Of a DNA stretch of 64,000 nt, positions 23,343 through 34,499 are shown one piece after another. The stretch covers positions 6,997,980-7,061,979 of the forward strand of contig CM037877.1 of NCBI GenBank assembly GCA_021292165.1, given 5' to 3'. The DNA is from Shinisaurus crocodilurus. Taxonomy: Eukaryota > Chordata > Lepidosauria > Squamata > Shinisauridae. Under the pieces are notes generated by a model, which saw only the letters and a program-made list of their open reading frames with translations, was not told where the DNA came from and did not search any database. The number at the start of each line of letters is the position of its first letter. The stretch's first letter is position 1. Position numbers and translations under genes: made by a program.

Positions 23343-23620
23343 CTAATTTATTTATTTAAAATATTTCTTGGCCACCTTTCAGGGCAGGAGCCCTCCCAAG
23401 ACAGCGTACAACATTAAAATTCACATAATAAAAACCAATGCAGCAATAAAATCAGGAGAAACAGCAACAGCAGCAAACATTCTAAAAGAAACAACAAACA
23501 CCAGGATAAAACAAAACCTATAACACACGAATCACAGCTACAATCCAGTCCAATAAAACATAATCAGGGGAAGGCCAGAGTAAAGTAGTAAGTTTTCCGG
23601 GCCTTCCCAAAAGCCTGCAA
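23343..23620 (-). mobile_element. LINE 3' tail (ATTTATTTATTT...GGCCACCTTTC)
   Basis: A TTTA-rich start with a short GCC-box and then A-rich sequence is the reverse of the usual squamate LINE end (GCCGCC...AAGGCGG...AAATAAATAAA). Similar tails occur near 35590, 36510, 52706 and 59186. Which LINE clade they terminate is not certain; L2 is most likely. Confidence 0.45.
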
Positions 23621-23639
23621 TGGTGGGGCCTGGCGAGAC

Positions 23640-23890
23640 CCCATCTGGCTCAGTCAGCGCTTTTGATGAGCGGTGAAAACCCTGTTATTCAGGAAGACTT
23701 CTGGGTTGGGCTAGAACTGGACTCTTGCTAGATATAGATTGTGGTTATGTTTGGTGGTGTTTTTTCTTTAGTTACTCCTCCTGGACTGCTGATTATTATG
23801 TGGTTTTTATGTTGTTGCTTCTTTATTTTTTAACTTTTTTTGTAAGAAGTTTTGTTCCCTTTGGGACTGAGAGTGCGGGGTATTGGATAT
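23640..23890 (+). mobile_element. L2-like LINE 3' UTR fragment
   Basis: AAAACCCTGTTATTCAGGAAG (23679-23699), followed by a T-rich run with short GTTTTTATGTTG words, matches the region after the L2 stop codon. Low sequence identity makes this tentative. Confidence 0.35.
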
Positions 23891-25856
23891 AGTAAAGAAA
23901 TAGGTATGGTATGTTTCAACTCTAAGGCTGCAGAAGAATGTCAAAATCAGCATCTCTAAATTTTGTTGTTTTTAGTCATCCTCATGAATGTCAAATTCAG
24001 AGTGATGTTTAGAAAAGTGTTTCCATGTATCATCTTATGGGGAACTCATTTTTAAAATTCCATCTTTGGTTGGGATCATGTACGTGTTCCTATCACTCAC
24101 CTAGAAGTCAAACCTTCTTAGGTGCTTGTACTGTTCAATCCCCATTGCTGATCAAGAGCATTGACTATCAAGGATCTTGCAGCTTTGTAATGCACACTGC
24201 AATTTATGGGAGTCCCGTGGAGTACCTAAGGGGTTAGAAGATGGCTTCTAGGATCGACCACTGTATAAATAGCCATACCTGAGGACAAGATCCGGCAAAA
24301 TTCAGAAGGCTAGTACAAGGAATGCTGCTGGGGGGGCGGGTGGCAAATGGTTCTAGGAGCTGGAAGGAGGTGGGGACTGAGACAGTGGCCCAGAGATCTG
24401 GACTTAGCACCACTTGAGGGTGGACAAAAGGGAGCAAAACTTAGCAGTACAGTTGTTCGGGTGCTTTAGGGCACGATCCTATGCAAGTTTAGACAGAAAA
24501 AAGTCCTACAACTCCCAGCATGCCCCAGCCAGCCATGCTGGGCTCATATGCTCCCCCCCCCCTTCTCTACCACCATAGAGGAAAAGGAGGAGATTGGTTT
24601 TTGCTTAGCCACAGTTTAATATATCATTTGAAACTCGCACTGTGGTTAAGTTTAACTATGACTAGTTGAAACAAGCCATCTTCATACACTATGGTTTGCA
24701 CATGTCTTGCTTTAATTAACCATAGTTAAGATTAGCCACAGTTTCTTCAGGTTGAGATGACATGGCAAGCTGCAGTCAATCTAAAATGGAAGCAAAAGCG
24801 TCCATACTTCTTCCCACAGGTGAGCTATGGGAGGCAGTGGTGGGAAGCGCGAGAACCCAAGGCTTTTTCTTGTAACACTGAACTATGGTTTAATGTTATG
24901 TCCAAACAAGGCCATTCTTGGAAAGGATGACCCTGTCTGAGGATCCATGAAACTGTAACCTTAAAAAGCCTGTCTTAGAAGAATCCCCCCCCCTTCCTAC
25001 ATCCTGCATTCTCTCCCCCCGCGCCCCCCCCCCCAATCATGCCCCGTCATCCAGAGAATGAGAGTAGAGCCATCCAAACTGCTGCTGAAGTTGGGATTTA
25101 GGTCAGAAACTTTGTTTGGAAGAGGCTGTTCTGTCAATCCTTGCAGTGTTTTCACCACCAAGAGCCAGGCAGGTTTTTCTAGATATGTGGGCGCTGCATT
25201 TGAAGGATTGTTTTTATACCTGTGACTTGACATTTACATGGCTTTCTTTTGTGAAGGCTGACAGCCCTGCTCGCTGGAGCGACAGCTGCCCTACTCTGCT
25301 CCGTACGAAAGGCCACGCGCGAATTCCTGGCATGTTGTCCCGCTTAAAGCTTGCCAGGCCTGACTTCAACATGAATCTCTGCAAAGCTCTGAGCTGGAGG
25401 GATCCCCCCCCCCCAGCCTTCTGAGATTTATTTTCCACGAGAGAGGAAGGAGGGAAGAGGATAATTTCTAATCATTTTGCTGTTTATTAGGGCAGCCAAT
25501 TAGGGCCTGTAGTTGTGAAGGGGAGGATCAAAACATGATTGATTTTTTTGCAGCAAAATTAGGACAAGGCTTCACAGAGGATGTGCTATTCTCAATTTAA
25601 AGACCCATTTAATTCTTTATTTCTTAGGGGGGGCTTTTATTATGTGTGCTGGTTTTGAAAGAGGTAGAGGGGACAGCTCAGTTCTGAAAGCTAAAATCAT
25701 CTTAAACTCCAGAATATCACAATATAAGTTCAGCATGTAGGTTTCCAAGATCACGTTCCACAAATGCAGAAACATGGGAAAGCATGAACTGAGATATGTC
25801 TGGGTCGAACCACTTCAGGCTGCAATCGAAGACTTGCATATTGAAATGCTCCCCCA

Positions 25857-25860
<4 letters not shown>

Positions 25861-25890
<30 letters not shown>
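25861..25890 (+). repeat. (TA)n microsatellite
   Basis: Thirty bases of uninterrupted alternating A and T. Confidence 0.95.
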
Positions 25891-25891
<1 letters not shown>

Positions 25892-26305
25892 GTACCTAGA
25901 AAACTAGCATATCAGGGAGAAGGGTTCTAGCCCAGTCCCCTTATTGCCATCTAGTTTTCTACATGCAAGGATTTTTTAAAAAAATGTTTTTGCATGGAGG
26001 AACATTCAGTCATGTTGTGTCCCCCATTTACAATATGAAATGGTACAGCCCAGACTCAGGTCCCCCCCCCCCCAATGAGAATTAGGCCATGATGATCAAT
26101 TGGTAGATTATTAAATTTGCATAGTGTCCTTCCTTTTTCGTAAAGATATATCAGAAAGAAGCCCCAGATAGGATCTTGTCAGTGAAGATTCCTGAGGAAT
26201 AACAGCATCACTAGGAAATCATGTGCAGCCCATTTCTCAGGAGGCAACCTGCAGCCTACAGCAGACATACTGTATCTCTTACTACCTCATCTCAGCCAGT
26301 GCTTC

Positions 26306-26331
26306 CTCCTCCCTCCCTCCCTCCCTCCCCC
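26306..26331 (+). repeat. (CTCC)n microsatellite
   Basis: Repeated CTCC units followed by CCCTTCCTC. Confidence 0.85.
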
Positions 26332-27189
26332 TTCCTCTGCTGTTGCAGGTGCCACAGGGCAGCTCTTGGCCCTGGGGGTGGCAGGCCAGAGAGGAAGAGT
26401 TGTCCTCACCCAACCATTTAGTTAATGTAGTCACCCATCATGTGTGTTCTGGGGAGAAATCCTGTCCTCCGTGTAGTCTCCTCGCATGCTACTCCCCTTT
26501 CCAAGCTTCAGTTCTTAAGGAAGGTTGTTGAACTGGTCCACTCCAGCTGTAGGTGTGCCTGGGAACTATCAGCTTCCTTAAACCTCTGCCAGTCTTGCTT
26601 TGAGCCTGGAATTTGGCATGAGTCTGCACTTGTGCCCTGGGTTAACAGTGCCCACCTTCAGTCAAAACCGAATGCAAATGTGGGGTATATGGAAGGTATT
26701 TGCATTTTCATTTGAGTGGCTCTGTTCTATCAACTGACGCAACTTGTTGTGTTGTGCCTCCTACTTGAGGGTGGTTCTCCTCTGGGTGGTCATTATACTT
26801 GTGCCTTAGGTTAGTGTCTGCATTGGCTGTCTGATGTCTTCTAGGCTAAACTTAAAAGTACTGCTATAAAGCCCTTAGTTCATTTGATAGATTTCTATCC
26901 TGCTTTTCTCTCCCCCGCCCAACCTTTTTACACTTTATTTTTCTAATATTTTTGCAGTGCAATGAGCATGGGCTTAAACATGGCCTGAAAAAGTTAAAGA
27001 AAACAAACAAACCCCAATTCAGTTAAGATGCGTAGAGTGCAGAACTGCAAAACCTTCAAGCTGAAATTATTTTCTCTTAGCAGATCAACAGCATCTTATA
27101 ATGATCTGGCGGGGCTTGGGAGTGGGACATAGGATCAACATACCACAAAAGATCAACATACCACAAAAATGGGTACCATGTTGCATATA

Positions 27190-27460
27190 ATGTTTCAGGT
27201 TCTGCATAACCCTGAACAACTCTCATATTCTATCCTGCTTTTGTATGAAACCATATTCAAAGCAGTTAACAATAAATCCCAGTAGAATCACAATCTAAAA
27301 CAGACATAATAATAACAATGGAATGGAAATCATAACAGCATCAGAATGAGTTAAGTAAAACGCTTCAAACGCTGCAACTATTGTCAAGCAAAGAGCCACT
27401 GGAAGAAGTGTGTCTTGAAATCCCATCTAAATTTGGGCAGAGAAGGCAGATCTCCCCAGG
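27190..27460 (-). mobile_element. LINE (probably L2) 3' UTR fragment
   Basis: Starting with a CTATCCTGCTTTTGTATGA tail motif and A-rich stretches (ATAATAATAACAATGG), then AAGAAGTGTGTCTTGAAATC, the order parallels the reverse of L2 3' UTRs in squamates. Tentative. Confidence 0.35.
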
Positions 27461-27726
27461 GATGGTGTGATGCCCACCTCTCACTGTGATTCGAACCCGA
27501 AGCTTTATACGGTCAAATCCCGATGCTGCCACCGCCTGTGACGCCCCTCACCGCTCACCGCCACCTGTCAACCCCCCAAAATCCACAATCTCCGAATTTC
27601 CTCCGCTGCCACCAAGCCCTTCAGGGTAACCAACTCAGACCACTCCGTTTAAGTTTTAAAAAGGAAACAAGTTTCTTTTCAACCAAGGGTAGGGAAATAG
27701 ATCGTGTTAATAGGTTCTAAACGTTG

Positions 27727-27845
27727 ACCTCTCTCTCTCTCTCTCGACCTCTCTCTCTCTCGACCCCCCTCTCTCTCCAGAACCCCCTCAGACTTCTCTC
27801 AGCTCTCAGACTACCTTCTCTCCCCCTCTCTCCAGACTCCCAACT
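27727..27845 (+). repeat. CT-rich low-complexity tract
   Basis: Runs of CTCTCT interrupted by CGACC, then CTCTCCAGAC variants. The GA-only reading on the other strand gives a spurious Arg/Glu open frame. Confidence 0.85.
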
Positions 27846-28853
27846 CCTGCAGATCACTTCCACAGCTCTCCCAAACAGCACCGCCCACTGTTTCCATAAC
27901 ACAGGCGTCACCCCCCCCCCACTCTCTCAGCCAATCAGCAGGCATCTCAACATTCCACGCTCCTCTCACACTCCCCCCTCCCCTCACATACTTATAGCTA
28001 TAACGCTTTTACCCATGGGCAGGGGCATGGCAGATGGCATTCCGTGGATTTGGCAGCACCCCAGGAAACGCCCTGTCTTTCGTGCCCACCAGCTATACTT
28101 CTCACAGCCAGGGTTGACTGCTGAAGCTGACATTAAGGCACAGGCAGGTCCATAAGAAGAGCTGGTGGTTCGGGGTCTAGGCTGTTTAAGAACCTGAGCC
28201 TGCATTACCCGAGAGTTGAGCTCGCTATGCCCTAAACCGCCTTGGGCCCAACATATCTGAGAGGTGGCCTCTGCCTCTAGGTCCCACTGCAGTTGTTGAG
28301 CTCAGCCAAGAACGGCCTCTGACGCCCTTCGAGTCAGACCAGTGTTCCCAGTGGTAGCGCTCCAGTAATGGAAAGCCCACCTCCTGGAGACTTGCCAGAT
28401 CCCAAATCTTAGAATGATAAAGTTAAGGCTATAGAAAATAATTCCCCCAGCCTTATGTGGTTCATAAGCCATTCTGTAGGCCCGTCTGCCTACATGGGTA
28501 CAGCAGAGCGTGAGATGGAAAACTACAGCCTCTGTCTCCCATACTCAGCAGCATTCCAAGCGTCTCGGGTTACAGCCTCTCCAGCTTACGTGCTTGCTCT
28601 AGCTTCACTGTAGCTAGGAATTTAACTCCAGGATTTCTTTCTATCTGTTTATTCTATTTCAGAGTAAATACAAAACTCCTAATTTACAGTCTACATTGCA
28701 TAGCATAGTCCAGTGGATAAAGTCCACCCTAGCATTCAGAGCATCAGAGAGAAGACCAGAAGATCATAGAATCATAGAATCATAGAAAAGTAGAGTTGGA
28801 AGGGGCCTACAAGGCCATCGAGTCCAACCCCCTGCTCAATGCAGGAATCCAGG

Positions 28854-31725
28854 TCAAAGCATCTCTGACAGATGTCTGTCCAGCTGCACCTTGAATGCCT
28901 CCAGACTGGGAGAGCCCACCACCTCCCTAGGTAGTTGATTCCATTGTCTTATTGCTCTGACAGTCAGGAAATTTTTCCTGATGTTTAGGTGGAATCTAGG
29001 TTCCTGTAACTTGAGCCCATTATTCCGTGTCCTGCAAACTGGGATGAACGAGAAGAGATCTTTGCCCTCCTCTGTGTGACATCCCTTCAAATACTGGAAG
29101 AGTGCGATCATATCTCCCCTCAGTCTCCTCTTCTGAAGGCTAAACATGCCCAGTTCTTTCAGTCTCTCCTCATAGGGCCTTGTTTCCAGTCCCTTTATCA
29201 TCCTTGTTGCCCTCCTCTGAACCCTCTCCAGTTTGTCTATGTCCTTCTTAAAGTGAGGTGCCCAGAACTGGACGCAGTACTCAAGATGAGGCCTAACCAG
29301 TGCCGAGTAAAGGGGAATTATCACTTCCCGCGATTTGGAAGCTATACTTCTATTAATACAGCCCAAAATAGCATTTGCCTTCTTTGCAGCCACATCGCAT
29401 TGCTGGCTCATATTCAGTTTGTGATCTACCACAATTCCAAGATCCTTCTCACTTGTAGTATTGTTGAGCCAAGTGTCCCCCATTCTGTAACTCTGCATTT
29501 GGTTTCCTCTCCCTAGGTGCAGCACTTGGCATTTATCCCTATTAAATTTCATTCTGTTGTTTTCGGCCCAGCGCTCCAGCCTATCGAGGTCACTTTGAAT
29601 TTTGTTTCTGTCTTCCAGAGTATTAGCTGTTCCACCCAACTTTGTGTCATCTGCAAATTTGATAAGCATTCCCTGTACCTCCTCATCCAAGTCATTAATA
29701 AAAATGTTGAAGAGCACTGGGCCCAGGACCGAGCCCTGTGGTACCCCCGCTCGTTACCTCTCCCCAGTTTGAGAAGGAACCATTGATAAGCACTCTTTGA
29801 GTCCGATTCTTTAGCCAATTGTGGATCCACCTGATAGTTGTTCCATCTAGCCCACTCTTAGCTAGCTTACTAATCAGGATATCATGAGGCACTTTGTCGA
29901 AAGCTTTGCTGAAGTCCAGATATATAATGTCCACAGCATTCCCACAGTCCACAAGGGAGGTTACCCGATCAAAAAATGAGATCAGATTAGTCTGACAGGA
30001 TTTGTTCTTGACAAATCCATGCTGGCTTCTAGTAATCACTGCATTGTTTTCAAGGTGCTTGCAGACTGACTTCTTTATAATCTGCTCAAAAATCTTCCCA
30101 GGGATTGATGTCAGACTGACTGGCCTATAGTTCCCAGGTTCCTCCTTCTTGCCCTTTTTGAAGATGGGAACAACATTTGCCCTCCTCCAGTCGTCTGGCA
30201 CTTCACCTGTCCTCCAGGATTTCTCAAAGATAATAGACAGTGGTTCTGAGAGTTCTTCTGCCAGTTCCTTTATTACTCTAGGATGCAGCTCATCAGGCCC
30301 TGGAGATTTAAACTCGTTCAGAGTAATCAGGTGCTCCTTGACCATTTGCCTATCAATCTCAAGCTGCAATTCTGCCCCTTCAGTCTGCACTTCAGGTTTG
30401 CCAGGGGGGTCATAGACCCTCTTTTGGGAGAAGACCGAGCCGAAGTAGGAATTGAACACTTCTGCCTTTTCTTTGTCTTCTGTTATCAATTTGCCATCCT
30501 CATCGCGTAGTTGAACCACCAGTTCTTTCTTCTGTCTTTTACTGTGCATGTATCTGAAGAAAGCTTTTTTGTTGCTTTTAGCATTCCTCGCTAACCTTAG
30601 CTCATTCTCAGCTTTAGCCTTCCTGACACTATTCCTGCAGTTCTGTGCTACCTGCCTGTACTCTTCCCCTGTAGCCTGTCCTTCCTTCCACTTCCTATAC
30701 GTGTCCTTTTTTGTTTTCAGGTCATCTTTGAGTTTATTGTGAAGCCACATTGGCTTTTTCTGTTGCCCTCTGCCTTTTTTCCTTGTGGGAATTGTTTGCA
30801 ATTGTGCCTTTAAAATTTCCTTCTTTAAAAACTCCCACCCCTCCTGGGCTCCCTTTCTCGTGAGAGTCACTTGCCATGGGATCTTACTAATCATTGTTCT
30901 GAGTTTGTTAAAATTGGCTTTCCTAAAATCCAGGGTACGTGTTTGGCTACACTCAGCTTTTGCTTCTGTTAGAATCAAGAACTCTAGTATAACATGGTCA
31001 CTTTCCCCCAGAGTTCCCGAAACTGCCACTTTATCCACTAACTCGTCTCTGTTGGTTAGAATCAGGTCAAGGATAGCCGATCCTCTAGTTCCTTCCTCCA
31101 CTTTCTGTAGGAGGAAGTTATCAGCAACACAGGTCAGGAATTTCTTGGAGGGGCCATGTTTGGCTGAATAAGTCTCCCAACAGATATCAGGGAAATTGAA
31201 GTCTCCCATTACTACCACATCGTGCCTCCTTGAAACAATGGCAATTTGCTTTTCAAAAGTTCCATCCTCATCTTCTCCTTGATTGGGTGGTCGGTAGTAG
31301 ACTCCAACCGCCATGTTCGTTTTATTCTTTGCCCCCTTTATTTTAACCCAGATGCTCTCAATGGGGCTGCCAAGCTCCTCTTCCTGTATCTCTGTGCAGA
31401 GATACGTATTTTTAACATACAGTGCAACTCCACCTCCCTTTCTGTTGCTTCTGTTCCTTTTGAACAAGTTATACCCTTCAATTGCTGTATTCCAGTCATG
31501 GGAGTCATCCCACCAGGTTTCAGTTATCCCTATCAAGTCGTACCTGCCCTCATGTATCAAGAGTTCAAGTTCGTCTTGTTTATTGCCCATACTCTGGGCA
31601 TTAGTATAGAGACATTGAAGACTATGTGCTTCATAGTCCGACTTTCCCCCTACATTTTGTGGTAGACTATCAATGGGCACCGCTGGAGCTGTTCTCTCCG
31701 TTGTGGCATAGAGGCCTTCTTCCAT
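28854..31725 (-). pseudogene. CR1 ORF2, APE endonuclease-reverse transcriptase, frameshifted
   Basis: ORF2 nicks target DNA and reverse-transcribes the element RNA. The first frame (31725 to 29695) has 676 codons: endonuclease TNAQSM (about 41-46), GITETWWDD (66-74), GDFNFPD (174-180) and SDHVILEF (242-249). RT follows, with SPGPDELHPR, NYRPVSLTS and the catalytic YLDFSKAFDKV (from about 602). The second frame (29717 to 28854) has FADD (about 21-24), the other catalytic aspartates, and runs to the C-terminus. The break is in a run of five C at plus 29744-29748: the same point in the second CR1 copy (about 60120) is one base shorter. I therefore infer a single-base insertion as the visible lesion. 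The start is uncertain because CR1 ORF2 initiation is often unclear; I used the first ATG. Confidence 0.88.
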
Positions 31726-31763
31726 TGGTACCCCCGAGTTTATGTCTCCCTCCCCTGTTGGAT

Positions 31764-32792
31764 TCAGTTTAAAGCCCTCCTGATTAAGTTCCTCATGCTG
31801 TGTCCAAACACATTCTTCCCAGTCCTTGTGAGGTGCAACCCATCCTTTGCCAGCAGTCCATCTTCCAGGAAGTGTAGCCCGTGGTCCCAGAATCCAAATC
31901 CCTCACGTCGGCTCCACCTTCGTAGCCAGTCATTCACTCGGAGTATTTTTCTTTCCCTTTCTATGCCTCTTCCAAGTACTGGAAGGATGGATGAGAAAAC
32001 TATCTGGGCCCCGAAGTTCTTGAGTTCCCTTCCCAGCTCTTCAAAGTCTGCCGTGATTTCTTTGTAACTCCGCTTGGCAGTATCATTTGTACCCACGTGG
32101 AAGAGAAGAAAGGGGTATGTGTCGGTGGGCTGCATGAGCCTCGGCAGCTGTTCTGTCACATCCTTAATCCGTGCCCCAGGGAGACAGCACACCTGGCGAG
32201 TCCATGGGTCTTCGCGACATACTTTGGCTTCGATCCCCCGCAGGAGGGAGTCTCCCACTACGAGTACTCTTCTCTTCCTCTTGCTGTAGGCCTTGGTTCG
32301 ATTTCCTCCACTTGACTGACCCTCAGCCTCTTGCTCGCTGTCACGTTGGGTGCCCGGTAATCCGTCCTCTGCAGGCTGTCCTCTGCTCTCGTCCTCAAGT
32401 ACATGGAAGCGGTTCCATAGCTCCACTGCTTCCACAGGCGCAGAGTGTCTTGTAGTTCTTCTGCTCCTAACAGTCACCCTTTTCCAGGGAGTTCCCCCTG
32501 TGTTATTTTCCCTTGCCTCTGCAGTCTCTGACTCCGCCTCATCCTGCAGTTGCCCTTCTGGCTCCTGTACTGTGCTTTGGTGCTGTAGATCCACCGTTCT
32601 GTCTAAGAACTCCTCACTTTCTCTTATGCTCCTGAGGGTTGACACTTGCTGCTCCAGTCCTCTGACCTTTTCTTCCAACAGCGTGACCAGCTTGCACTTG
32701 TTGCATGTGTAGGCCATGTTGATCTCCGGCAGGAAAACAAACATTGCACACCCCTTGCAGGTCACCACCACTGCTGAGTCCTTTCCTTCCAT
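31764..32792 (-). CDS. CR1 ORF1 protein with SGNH-esterase domain
   Basis: This open frame of 342 codons lies 38 bp upstream of ORF2. The N-terminus has a zinc-knuckle-like pattern (TCKGCAMFVF then CNKC, residues about 11-33), then a leucine/glutamate coiled coil (VTLLEEKVRGLEQQVSTL). An acidic, low-complexity linker follows, and a basic patch (YSKRKRRVLVV) precedes the esterase. The C-terminal 160 residues are an SGNH/GDSL hydrolase: GDS (Ser about 181), HVGTND (about 232-237) and KDGLHLTRTG (Asp about 317, His about 320). This architecture is known for CR1 ORF1, which acts as an RNA-binding chaperone in the RNP; the esterase role is unresolved. All expected catalytic residues are present. 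It is a transposon gene inside a host intron. Confidence 0.88.
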   Translation of the reverse strand: MEGKDSAVVVTCKGCAMFVFLPEINMAYTCNKCKLVTLLEEKVRGLEQQVSTLRSIRESEEFLDRTVDLQHQSTVQEPEGQLQDEAESETAEARENNTGGTPWKRVTVRSRRTTRHSAPVEAVELWNRFHVLEDESRGQPAEDGLPGTQRDSEQEAEGQSSGGNRTKAYSKRKRRVLVVGDSLLRGIEAKVCREDPWTRQVCCLPGARIKDVTEQLPRLMQPTDTYPFLLFHVGTNDTAKRSYKEITADFEELGRELKNFGAQIVFSSILPVLGRGIERERKILRVNDWLRRWSRREGFGFWDHGLHFLEDGLLAKDGLHLTRTGKNVFGHSMRNLIRRALN

Positions 32793-32817
32793 AGTGCTCT
32801 GTTTCTGTCTTCCTAGA

Positions 32818-32930
32818 ATATATATATATATGTGTGTGTGTGTGTGTTTTGTTTTTTTTTGTTTGTTTTTTTTGTTTGTTTTTTTTTGTTTTTTGTTTTT
32901 TGTTTTTTGTTATTGTTTTTTTTTTTTTAG
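32818..32930 (+). repeat. (TA)n(TG)n plus T-rich (TTTTTTG)n low-complexity tract
   Basis: TATATATATA then TGTGTGTGTG, then about 80 bp of T with scattered G. It abuts the 5' end of the CR1. Confidence 0.9.
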
Positions 32931-33263
32931 GGACCTCCCCCTTGACCTCCCCCATACAGCAAGCATACAGCAAGCAATCCTTCTCTCAATAACAAGTTAC
33001 AGGAAATCGAAACTTAACAATCATAATACGTCATCAGAAAGTACAAACCATGTGATCAGCTCATATTTCTGTCCAGCCCACTTTTCCCATGAGAAAGAGA
33101 ATAGCAGTTTCAGACTAAACACGATTGCTATCGAAACCATCCTGTACCTTTCCAAATGAAAACACTTGTGGCACAGCTGTTGTTGTGTTACATGTCCCAA
33201 CAGATAATACGTGTGGCAGGCAGCTCCACCAGTCTTCCTTTCCTTTCCAAGATTGCTTTAGGA

Positions 33264-33398
33264 CAGTGTTCTCCAAGCTTGGGTCCCCAGATGTTTTTGG
33301 CCTACAACTCCCAGCATGCCCCAGCCAGCTATGCTGACTGGGGCACGCTGGGAGTTGTAGGCCAAAAACATCTGGGGACCCAAGCTTGGAGAACACTG
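33264..33398. mobile_element. hAT-like foldback MITE, palindrome family copy 3
   Basis: A 135-bp palindrome, CAGTGTTCTCCAAGCTTGGG to its reverse complement. Flanks CTTTAGGA (33256-33263) and CTTTAGGG (33399-33406) match at 7 of 8 positions. Arm identity is very high (central GCTATGCTGACTGGGGC is the main mismatch), so the hairpin is strong. It lies 870 bp upstream of exon B. Confidence 0.9.
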
Positions 33399-34271
33399 CT
33401 TTAGGGTGAAAAGCAGCCACAGGAGGCTGGAACTGAGAGTGGGTGACTAGTAGCGGGAGAGGCTGCATAGTGCTCAAGGACGAGCATCTGGAACTATTTG
33501 GGGAATGTGCAAGCTGTATGGTGCGGATTCTCTCCCCCACCCCAAAAAAGAAAAACCTGGGAGTGGTGGTGAACAACCTTCATGCAGGCTGCAGACTTTA
33601 CAAGGGCCTGTTGAGAACTTTCCTCTGTGGAGCCCCCCCCCCAGAAAGGCCAAAAAGGGGCCCAGCATGTCTGAAGACCAGCTGAAACACAACACCCTCA
33701 TCATGATGCTAGGTCCACAGTGCAAAGAAGCCTCCCCCCACCCCATTTCTGTTCAGCATCAGTGCAGGGGTCAAATCCTGTAGAAATCCACCCAGTGTAG
33801 GCATGCAGCCTTATCCCTGGAATTCCTCCACCTGGTTTCGACTGTCTTTACCTATGCTGTGTAGAGAGAGAGAGAGATGTTCAGGGGGAGAGTGACAAAC
33901 AATTCTTCAGTTTATGGGGACTTAATCTGACATCCCCAGATGTATTACGGTACATCTACTTCGGCATAGTTGTTTATACTTTTGAAAGGCAGGAATGGAG
34001 CCTCTGCAGCCATCACACCTGACAGCGTTTGACGAGCAGAAACAGAACGGTGTGGCCAATTAAGACCGGGAGGTGAGCCCAACCAAGGCAATCTGTCAGT
34101 TTGTCAGTGGCTAAGCTCCCAAGCCTGCGGACTCAGCTGGGGTGCAGGAGGGTAAAACTGTAGCGGCCATCTGTTGAATAATCAATATCGGAGGGCCTCT
34201 GTGGCTGCCCTTGTGCTTGTCGGCTTCCAAACGCTTTGCTGGCTTAATGTTCTCTGGATACCTCTGATCAG

Positions 34272-34311
34272 TCCTGCAAAATGTATGATGAGAATCAGGG
34301 TTCAGGAAAAG
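34272..34311 (+). CDS. KIAA1328: KIAA1328 candidate micro-exon B (40 nt)
   Basis: The 40-nt segment lies between acceptor GATACCTCTGATCAG and a strong donor AAAAG|GTGAGC. I found it by looking for an exon able to link exon A (leaving in phase 2) to exon C (open only from phase 0); a length of 3n+1 was required. In that frame it is open and encodes S-PAKCMMRIRVQEK, the first Ser being split with exon A. It continues into exon C as ...RVQEK-AFARLRAEG..., a plausible helix. Skipping B alone breaks the frame. The acceptor tract is moderate. The sequence is outside all repeats recognised, and a likely conserved block follows. No transcript evidence was available. Confidence 0.65.
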
Positions 34312-34499
34312 GTGAGCCTCCAAATTCAGAATTCACGGCTGGGAAGCGGCCAGCCGAGCACTGAATGCCGAGCAGGAGGGGCTGGCGCAAGCTTTTGGGT
34401 GTTGGCTGTAAGTGCTACTCTGTGGCCAGGAGGCGAAAAGGCTCTCTTGCTGCTTGGGTAACTCAGCACATCGGTGGTCCCGTAAAATTCCTTTTGTGG

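Larger units (their letters stand above)
28763..32815 (-). mobile_element. Nearly full-length CR1 retrotransposon
   Basis: A minus-strand non-LTR element of about 4.05 kb. Its 3' end is the CR1 signature tail: on the plus strand ATCATAGAATCATAGAATCATAG (28764-28786), reading ATTCTATGAT repeats on the element strand. This is preceded by the GGACTCGATGGCCTTGTAGGC block. It carries ORF1 (31764-32792) and the broken ORF2 (28854-31725). The 5' end abuts a TA/TG and T-rich simple repeat at about 32818, so the 5' UTR is either very short (about 20 bp) or cut there. I could not define a target duplication, which CR1 often lacks. Confidence 0.9.
8857..34271 (+). other. KIAA1328: KIAA1328 25-kb intron between exons A and B
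   Basis: This very large intron holds most of the mobile elements listed below. Stretches where I see neither gene nor recognisable repeat are 10725-11425, 12350-13270, 13875-14760, 14810-16425 (repetitive in feel but not identified), 18205-19035 (ends in a CTG-rich patch near 18811-18828), 19605-20475, 21255-22335, 22765-23340, 23895-25440, 25895-27190 and 27850-28760. The GC-rich stretch 27520-28020 has CCAATCAGC near 27932 and a CT-rich tract, which recalls a retroelement promoter, but I could not define its ends. 33400-34230 shows nothing clear. Confidence 0.55.

Noticed and set aside
27520..28020. LTR or promoter with CCAATCAGC near 27932
   Set aside because: Only one CCAAT box and a poor TATA-like word (CTTATAGC); no ends, target duplication or second copy found.
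29076..29516. Plus-strand frames across 29076-32712
   Set aside because: They are antisense shadows of the CR1 open frames.
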